Shown here: positions 58,675 through 64,000 of the stretch, in pieces
How the letters are laid out: every line of letters starts with the position of its first letter
Position numbering within the stretch: the stretch's first letter is position 1
Assembly: GCA_963819075.1 (NCBI GenBank)
Contig: CAWFUP010000002.1
Coordinates: 682,001 to 746,000 of the forward strand
DNA from: CAVQBJ01 sp963819075
Lineage (GTDB): Bacteria > Actinomycetota > Thermoleophilia > Solirubrobacterales > Solirubrobacteraceae
Direction of reading: 5' to 3'
Length of the DNA: 64,000 bases
Notes under the pieces: generated by a model
What the model was told of the DNA's origin: nothing
Database searches by the model: none
The model's input: only the letters and a program-made list of their open reading frames with translations
Program-made: the position numbers and the translations under genes

Positions 58675-60924
58675 CTAGTGTCGCGCCGCGGTGAGCGCGG
58701 CCGCGGCCTGCACCTGGCGCAGGGCGTACACGTATTCGCTGGCCGCCTGCGTCGACGTCGGGTCGAGGTAGATCACCGGGCGCAGGTCGACGATCGCCGC
58801 CTGCGGGTCGTTCATCGACGTCTCCTCGAGCGAGGCGAGCTCGAGCCAGGCCTGGGGATTGGCCGGCTGTGCCGTGACGGCTTGATTGAGGGTTGCGTGC
58901 GCGCCCGCGACATCGCCTCCGTTCAGCTGGACCTGGGCCAGGTCGACGAGCGCCTCGACCGAGAGCGGATCTCGTTGCACGGCGAGGTGGGCATCGGCGA
59001 GGGCCTGGGGCTGGTCGTGCGCGGCGAGCGCGACGAAGGCGGCGTTGTCGGCGTCGACCGAGCGCTGCGGCTGCCATTGGGCCCAGGCTCCGACGACGGC
59101 GATCGCCAGGACGGCGGCGGCGGCGAGCACGCGAACGGCGCCGATGTCGACCGGTCGTCGCAGGCGGACCGCAGCCGGCAGTCCGAGCACGCCGAGCCAC
59201 TGCGCGCGGCGGCCGTCGGGATCGCGCGGTTCGCCGACCGCGATCATCGACGCGGCCGGCGTCGTCTCCGCCGGGCCGCGCCCGGCCAGCCAACCGGCGC
59301 ACAGCAACGCGACGCAGGCATCTCCCGGCACGAACCAGGTCCAATCGATCGTCGAGTGCGCCCCGAAGACGACGACGATGGCCAGCATCGTCAGCAGGGC
59401 GGTGCGCTCGGGCGGGTACGGGGCTCGCACGCGACGCAGCCGCCAGGCCAGCCATCGGGCGTTGCCGTCGCGCACCCAGCGCAGGTCGAACGGCCGCGCG
59501 CTGCGGGCGGCCGCCGCGAGCCACACGACGAGCAGCGCGAGGCTGATCCCGAGGCCGACGAGGCCGAGGTCGGCGAGCGTCTGCACGACGTACCCGTGCG
59601 CGTCGCGCACGTCGAGCGAGTCGTGGGCGAAGTGCAGGCGCGCCGTCTGATAGCCGCCGGCGCCGACCCCGACGGTGGGGTGGGCCTTCCACACGTTGAG
59701 CGCTTCGTCCCAGTACAGCGCGCGCACGCTGCCGACGGCGGTGAGGCGGCCAGGGCCATTGGAGACGCTCGGATTGAGGTTCGTGAGCGTGTCGTAGTCG
59801 TGGGAGATGGTGCCGGTCAGCCCGCGATGGCTGGCCACCAGGGCGAGCACGACGAGCACCGGAACGAGCGCGAGCGCTGCGAGGAGCAACGCTCCGGTCC
59901 GTCGGCGCATCCGCGCCGACGGGGCGCGGCGCCCGGTGACGTAGCCGATCGCCAGGCCGGCGGCGAGCAGGACGAGCACGAGCGCGACCAGCAGCACGCC
60001 GAGTTGATGGCCCGCGCTGACCCGCTCGACGAGCGGCGTTCGGTCGTTCGACAGCGCCGTGTTGCGAAACGCCCAGGCGGTGACGACGAGGCCACCGCCG
60101 CCGCCGAGGACGGCCACGCTCGCGCCGCGCAGGCGCAGGGGCACCGTCGCGAACCACAGCGCCAGTCCGATCGCGAGCGCGAGCAGCGCCCCCCGCGAAT
60201 ACGCGAGCATCATCGTCACGACGCAGAGCCCGGTCGCGGGGTAGGCGAGCGCGCCGAGCGCGGGGTGGCCGTCGCGGCGGGACCCCAGCCACACGAAGCC
60301 GACGACCCCCATGGCCGCTGTCAATCCGATCGCGTTCCAGTAGGCATATGGGGCCTGGAGCCGTGCGTAGATGTCGGATTGATCGAGCTGCGCCGGAAAC
60401 ACCTTTGTCGCCAGGGCGTATCCGCACACGACGACCGCGGCCAGCACGATCCCGCCGAGCACCGAGGGCGCGCGGGCCGGGACCGCGCGAGCGACGACGG
60501 CGGCGGCGATGAACGTGACCGTATAGGCGAGGATGAGGTTGGCCTCCTGCCAGCTCGCGTCGGGTGTCACCGACCAGGCGACCGACAGCGCGGTGAACGC
60601 CGTGAGCACGAGCATGCCGATCACGGCCCACATGCCATGCGCGCGCCAGTGGCGGCGGTCGCGCAGGAGGACCACCACGGTCGCGACGACCACTCCGCCG
60701 ACGAGCGTCAGGCCGATCTCGACCTTCGTCGCCGTGGCAAGCGTCAGACCGCCGCTCGCCACGAAGGTGACGAGGCACAGCAACAGCGCGACCAGAAGGG
60801 TGCCCCACAGATCGGGCCGGGTCCGATGCGACCGCGCGGGCCGAGACGCCGTGCGTGGCACGTTCGCGTCGGCGCGGGGCAGCGGCCGGCTCTCAGTCGG
60901 AGTGGCGGTCACTGACACGGTCAC
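58675..60924 (-). CDS. O-antigen ligase/polymerase-family protein with C-terminal TPR region
   Basis: A 749-residue protein with about a dozen membrane helices and the Wzy_C/O-antigen ligase segment GRLTAVGSVRALYWDEALNV to VGVGAGGYQTARLHFAHD and AHGYVVQTLADLGLVGLG, which holds the catalytic His/Arg of WaaL-type enzymes. After the last helix, residues about 630-740 form a TPR-like helical tail (ALADAHLAVQRDPLSVEALVD, LNQAVTAQPANPQAWLELAS), probably extracytoplasmic. It would polymerise or ligate lipid-linked glycan outside the membrane. GTG start (further GTG codons two and four codons in). Its start lies 32 bases inside the end of the preceding secreted-protein gene. Confidence 0.85.
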   Translation of the reverse strand: MTVSVTATPTESRPLPRADANVPRTASRPARSHRTRPDLWGTLLVALLLCLVTFVASGGLTLATATKVEIGLTLVGGVVVATVVVLLRDRRHWRAHGMWAVIGMLVLTAFTALSVAWSVTPDASWQEANLILAYTVTFIAAAVVARAVPARAPSVLGGIVLAAVVVCGYALATKVFPAQLDQSDIYARLQAPYAYWNAIGLTAAMGVVGFVWLGSRRDGHPALGALAYPATGLCVVTMMLAYSRGALLALAIGLALWFATVPLRLRGASVAVLGGGGGLVVTAWAFRNTALSNDRTPLVERVSAGHQLGVLLVALVLVLLAAGLAIGYVTGRRAPSARMRRRTGALLLAALALVPVLVVLALVASHRGLTGTISHDYDTLTNLNPSVSNGPGRLTAVGSVRALYWDEALNVWKAHPTVGVGAGGYQTARLHFAHDSLDVRDAHGYVVQTLADLGLVGLGISLALLVVWLAAAARSARPFDLRWVRDGNARWLAWRLRRVRAPYPPERTALLTMLAIVVVFGAHSTIDWTWFVPGDACVALLCAGWLAGRGPAETTPAASMIAVGEPRDPDGRRAQWLGVLGLPAAVRLRRPVDIGAVRVLAAAAVLAIAVVGAWAQWQPQRSVDADNAAFVALAAHDQPQALADAHLAVQRDPLSVEALVDLAQVQLNGGDVAGAHATLNQAVTAQPANPQAWLELASLEETSMNDPQAAIVDLRPVIYLDPTSTQAASEYVYALRQVQAAAALTAARH

Positions 60925-61435
60925 GCACCAGGCGTCCGAGGGCGAGCACGGCGGCGGCCGCGAGAATGGCCACCAGCACCTGCAGCGGGGTCGGTAGGGC
61001 GCTCACCGCCGAGGCGACATTCACGGGGACGAGCCCGGGATGAACGAGCTTGCCGGCGATCGCGACCGGCGCCCCGCCCGTCGCGGGCGAGGCGAGGGCG
61101 GCGATGGCGGCACGCTCCTTGGGAGTGAAGGAGGTGGCCGGCACGCTCGGTGCGGCGCTCAGCCCGCTGGCGGCACCCCCGCCGCCTGCTCTGGCGGCGG
61201 CGGCGAGCTGGGCCTGGCGGATGAGCTGCGCGCAGTCGGTGTACTCGACGGCGTCGGCACCGAGGTCGCGCAGCGCCTCGTTGTAGGCGGCCTGCGAGTA
61301 AGTGGAACTGACAGTGCCGGTGTTCAGGCACTGGCTGACCACGGCCGAGCCGGCGTCGGCGCTGGCGCTCACCGGCAGGGCAAGGGCGCACGCCAGCGCG
61401 CCGATGAGCGCGAGAGGAGGCGTTCGTCGTCGCAT
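60893..61435 (-). CDS. Secreted protein with C-terminal membrane anchor, unknown function
   Basis: A 180-residue protein: signal peptide (PPLALIGALACALALPVSASA), a short mature domain with two cysteines (SQCLNTGTVSSTYSQAAYNE and YTDCAQLIRQAQLAAAARAG), a Gly/Ala linker, and a C-terminal helix (LQVLVAILAAAAVLALGRLV) followed by positive residues, i.e. a stop-transfer anchor. The outside domain is therefore tethered to the membrane. No family recognised. It overlaps the O-antigen ligase start by 32 bases, so the two are translated from one mRNA and may work together. Confidence 0.75.
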   Translation of the reverse strand: MRRRTPPLALIGALACALALPVSASADAGSAVVSQCLNTGTVSSTYSQAAYNEALRDLGADAVEYTDCAQLIRQAQLAAAARAGGGGAASGLSAAPSVPATSFTPKERAAIAALASPATGGAPVAIAGKLVHPGLVPVNVASAVSALPTPLQVLVAILAAAAVLALGRLVRDRVSDRHSD

Positions 61436-61451
61436 CGACCGCCGCACGGTA

Positions 61452-62594
61452 TCAATGCTCCCGGGAGCAACCGACGGAACGAAGGGCGTCGCCCATGCCG
61501 GCCGCCCAGGCCTGCGGGGTGTACGCGCGCACGTCCTCATGGCCGCCGCGGGCCAGCCGCGCGCACAACGCGTGGTCCTCGGCGAGTCGGCGCAGGGCCG
61601 CGGCGAGCGGCTCGACCTGGCCGGCGGGCACGACGAGCCCGTTGCGTCCGTCGCGGACGAGCCCGCCGGCGGCCGCACCCACGGCATCGCTGGCGATCAC
61701 GGCGGTGTGCTGGTTCATCGCTTCGTTGGCCACCAAACCCCACGGCTCGCGGAACGTCGGTGTCGGAATCGACGGCATCACGAGAACGTCGGCGGCCCGG
61801 TAGAAGTTGCGCAGTCGTTCCGGATCGACCGGCCCCACCGCCCGCGCGGACGATTGCGCCGGGATCCGCAGCGTTCGCCGACCCCTGGCGATGACCACCG
61901 CGCCGTCGGCGGGGACCCAAGGGGGGGTAGATCCCACGCCGACGAGGACGAGCGCGGCGGCCGATGCTGCGAGGCCTGAGGCACGCCAGGCCGGGAGCAG
62001 CACCTGGAGGCCTTTTTCCCAGACCGGCCGACCGACAAACAAAACTTTCGTCGCCGCGCCCGCCGGCCACGCGCTGGACTCCTCGTCGCCGGCAGCGTCG
62101 TCGGCGCCCGCGCTCCAGTACGCGTTGTCAACCGCTTGGGGGGCGATGTGAACGTTGCGCGCGCCCCGGGCGCAAACGTAGGCGCTCACGTGCGGGCCGT
62201 AGGTGACGATGGCGTCGGCCCGCCGGTAGAGCGCCCGCAGGAGCGCGTAGCTGAAGGCGTGGGCCGGGCTGCGCGGGTGCGCCCACAGCGAGCTCCACAA
62301 CAGCAACGGCACGCCGGCGCGCCGCGCCCCGATCGCCGCTGCCGGCAGGGCGACGCGCCCCCCGGTCGCGGCGATGACGGCCCGGAAGCGTCCCGAGCCG
62401 GCCAGCGCGTAGATCTGCCGCTGAGCGACGATCCGATGGGGAAAGGGCAGCGCTGCGTCGTGCACGTCCGCCGGTCCGTGCGCCGCCCGGCCGCCGAACA
62501 GGGCGAACTCGACGCCTTCGTGCTCGTGCAGCAGCGCGAACGGGAACACGCGATCGCGCGGCGCGTGCCCGGTGACGAACAGCACCGGCTTCAT
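61452..62594 (-). CDS. Glycosyltransferase, GT4-like
   Basis: A 380-residue GT-B enzyme: MKPVLFVTGHAPRDRVFPFA, LLLWSSLWAHPRSPAHAF, ADAIVTYGPHVSAYVCARGA, VLFVGRPVWEKGLQVLLPAW and the donor motif EPWGLVANEAMNQHTAVIA. Cys-poor, no membrane helix; it acts on the cytoplasmic face. The ATG 62594 overlaps the upstream gene's stop by four bases. Sugar and acceptor unknown. Confidence 0.85.
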   Translation of the reverse strand: MKPVLFVTGHAPRDRVFPFALLHEHEGVEFALFGGRAAHGPADVHDAALPFPHRIVAQRQIYALAGSGRFRAVIAATGGRVALPAAAIGARRAGVPLLLWSSLWAHPRSPAHAFSYALLRALYRRADAIVTYGPHVSAYVCARGARNVHIAPQAVDNAYWSAGADDAAGDEESSAWPAGAATKVLFVGRPVWEKGLQVLLPAWRASGLAASAAALVLVGVGSTPPWVPADGAVVIARGRRTLRIPAQSSARAVGPVDPERLRNFYRAADVLVMPSIPTPTFREPWGLVANEAMNQHTAVIASDAVGAAAGGLVRDGRNGLVVPAGQVEPLAAALRRLAEDHALCARLARGGHEDVRAYTPQAWAAGMGDALRSVGCSREH

Positions 62595-63769
62595 CGCAGA
62601 GCGTGCTCGTAGGCGGCGAGGGTTTGGGCGCCGCATCCCTCCCAGGTGAAGTGCGCGAGCGCCGTGGCGCGCGCGCGCTGACCGGCCTCGCGCAGCCGAT
62701 GCGGATCGGCGAGCAGCTCGTCGATCCGCTGGGTCAGCCGTTCGATGTCGCCTGGCGGGACGAGCACGAAGCCGCCGCCGGCCGCCGCGATCTCCTCCGG
62801 GCCCGGCTCGCCGCGGCAGCCGATCGCGGGCAGGCCGGCGGCCATCGCCTCGATGTAGGCCACGCCGAACGCCTCCTCGGTGCTCGGCATCACGAACAGC
62901 GTCGCCTTGCGCGCGGTCTCGAGCGCCGCCTGCGGGTCGAGCTGACCGAGGAACGCCACCCGGTCGGCGATCCCGAGACGCTCGGCGAGGAGCCCGAGCG
63001 CCTCGCGCTCGGGCCCGTCGCCGATGACCTGGTAGCGGAGCGTCGGGTGCCGCGCCGACAGCACCGCCACCGCTCGCATCACGTCGGCGTGGCGCTTGCG
63101 TGCGACGAGGTGGGCCACGGTGACGATCGTCGGCGTGCCGGAGCGGGCGGCGGTGCGCGCGGGAACGTCGGTGCCGAGGTGCACGACGCGGGTATCGACG
63201 GCGCCGTAGTCGGTGGCGAGCTCGGCGATACCCCCGCTGTTGGCGAGCACGAGGCGCGCGGCCCCGAGGCTGCGCCGAACCGCCTCCTCGGCGGCGCGAC
63301 TCGTGCGCGCCGTGTACAGCACGTCGCCACCGTGCACCGACACGACGGACGGCACGGCCAGCCGGGCCCGCCGGACGGCGTCCCCGGCCGGGATCGCGTT
63401 ATGCGCGTGCACGAGCTGAAACGCGAAGCGCCGCCGCAGCCGGCGCAGCGCGAGGGCGAGTGTCGGCGCGGCCCACGCGCCCCACGACCCGTACGAGCGC
63501 GAGCGCACCGGCGAGACGAACGGCACGTAGGAGACCTCGAGCCCGTCGATCGTGTCGTGTCCGGGCTGGCGCATGTACGCGGTGCTCGCGACGGCGGCCG
63601 CGCGCGGGCCGGCGCGCAGGCTGGCCAGCGGCGGAATCGGCCGGTGGAGCACGACGACCCGGATCTCAGCCCCGGCTGCGCGCGCGGCGAGCGCCTGGCG
63701 GTGGGCCCAGATGCCGAGCACCGGGTCGCGGCGGCGCGGATAGAACTCGCTGACGACGACGACCCTCAC
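62591..63769 (-). CDS. Glycosyltransferase, GT4 family
   Basis: A 392-residue GT4 enzyme. It starts VRVVVVSEFYPRRRDPVLGI, has LVHAHNAIPAGDAVRRARL and SVHGGDVLYTARTSRAAEEA, TIVTVAHLVARKRHADVMRA and the donor motif PSTEEAFGVAYIEAMAAGLP. The GTG start overlaps the upstream gene's stop (GTGA, 63766-63769). Three glycosyltransferase-like genes thus form one tightly coupled operon on this strand at the window edge. Confidence 0.88.
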   Translation of the reverse strand: MRVVVVSEFYPRRRDPVLGIWAHRQALAARAAGAEIRVVVLHRPIPPLASLRAGPRAAAVASTAYMRQPGHDTIDGLEVSYVPFVSPVRSRSYGSWGAWAAPTLALALRRLRRRFAFQLVHAHNAIPAGDAVRRARLAVPSVVSVHGGDVLYTARTSRAAEEAVRRSLGAARLVLANSGGIAELATDYGAVDTRVVHLGTDVPARTAARSGTPTIVTVAHLVARKRHADVMRAVAVLSARHPTLRYQVIGDGPEREALGLLAERLGIADRVAFLGQLDPQAALETARKATLFVMPSTEEAFGVAYIEAMAAGLPAIGCRGEPGPEEIAAAGGGFVLVPPGDIERLTQRIDELLADPHRLREAGQRARATALAHFTWEGCGAQTLAAYEHALR

Positions 63770-64000
63770 CAGCGTCGGTGCGTGGCGAGGGTTCGTCCGG
63801 CGTCCGGGGCGGCGAGATACGGACGGTCGGCGAGGAAGCGGCGCGCCTCGGCGATCGCCGCGTCGCGCGAGTAGGCGTCGGCGGCCGGCGCCGTGCGGTG
63901 CGCGATCGGGAGTGCGTCGATCACCCCGCAGCGCCATCCGTGCTCGCGCGCGAGCGCCGCCCAGTGCACGTCCAGGCCCCAGCCCATGCGCAGCGGCGGA
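63766..64000 (-). CDS. C-terminal end of a putative glycosyltransferase (cut by window edge)
   Basis: Only the last 77 codons are visible. The readable part includes MGWGLDVHWAALAREHGWRC and GVIDALPIAHRTAPAADAYS, then EARRFLADRPYLA. The GWGLD...W and DALPI.H pattern recalls the C-terminal part of certain glycosyltransferases in glycan clusters, but not enough is present to be sure. Its stop overlaps the start of the next gene by four bases. Confidence 0.5.
   Translation of the reverse strand, partial: PPLRMGWGLDVHWAALAREHGWRCGVIDALPIAHRTAPAADAYSRDAAIAEARRFLADRPYLAAPDAGRTLATHRRW

Noticed and set aside
58030..60915. A 961-codon open frame on the plus strand opposite the O-antigen ligase
   Set aside because: It has low-complexity Arg/Gly/His/Asp composition and no domain, while the minus strand has clear membrane helices and ligase motifs.

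Overview
This window is a very GC-rich, densely coded stretch of bacterial chromosome with no mobile element, rRNA, tRNA or CRISPR array that I can see. The gene set is actinobacterial: an acyl-CoA carboxylase with fused biotin carboxylase and biotin carrier (AccA3-like) plus an AccD5-like carboxyltransferase and a possible epsilon-like subunit, a MoaD-MoaE fusion, a GpgS-type glucosyl-3-phosphoglycerate synthase, a MrfA/YprA-type helicase, a LigC-type ATP-dependent DNA ligase and an IleS of the eukaryal-like class. Many genes start directly behind a TANNNT hexamer with no room for a ribosome binding site, which points to leaderless transcripts. Together with several secreted proteins of unknown family this suggests a deep-branching soil actinobacterium such as Thermoleophilia/Solirubrobacterales. 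The phylum is well supported; the class is inference.

Layout. 1-11 kb: a PAC2 protein, an HD/OB-fold nuclease, a conserved exported protein, TatA, a split TauE/SafE permease, OtsB, a membrane protein, a glycosyltransferase, PolX, a polyprenol-phosphate sugar synthase, a SpoIIM-like protein, a methyltransferase, the remnant of a secreted-protein gene, and thioredoxin. 11-18 kb: a diguanylate cyclase, IleS, a MarR regulator, an alpha/beta-hydrolase lacking its catalytic Ser and His, and fumarase. 18-23 kb: a membrane-anchored GH2 glycosidase and a MrfA-type helicase, interrupted by three frameshifts in all. 22.7-31.6 kb: GpgS plus a HAD phosphatase (glucosylglycerate pathway), GpsA, a UbiB-type kinase, a second diguanylate cyclase, glycerate kinase, DNA ligase and a DtxR regulator. 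31.6-39.5 kb: an ABC-2 transporter, an aminotransferase, a coiled-coil protein, SucCD, a HAD hydrolase, an MBL protein and a GNAT protein.

39.5-54 kb is the metabolic core: AccA3-like biotin carboxylase/BCCP, the assimilatory sulfate operon sir-cysH-cysD-cysN, an epsilon-like small protein, an ornithine-cyclodeaminase-like dehydrogenase behind a 7-codon leader, AccD5-like carboxyltransferase translationally coupled to a small secreted protein, an SRPBCC protein with a huge disordered insertion, and the large subunit of methylmalonyl-CoA mutase. With SucCD this covers propionyl-CoA to methylmalonyl-CoA to succinyl-CoA to succinate, except for the epimerase and the B12-binding mutase subunit, which are not in the window.

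54-64 kb is an exopolysaccharide/glycan locus: a UDP-glucuronate-decarboxylase-like epimerase, a polyprenyl glycosylphosphotransferase, three GT4-type glycosyltransferases, a methyltransferase, an O-antigen ligase/polymerase with TPR tail, a secreted companion, and the end of a further putative glycosyltransferase cut by the window edge.

I found no clearly new multi-gene system. The best leads are the 46-bp double-hairpin repeat pair at 50995-51113, the leaderless 7-codon upstream ORF at 46795-46818, the ~21-bp divergent promoters that appear to serve two leaderless genes with one shared -10, and the three frameshifts clustered in 18.7-21.0 kb.
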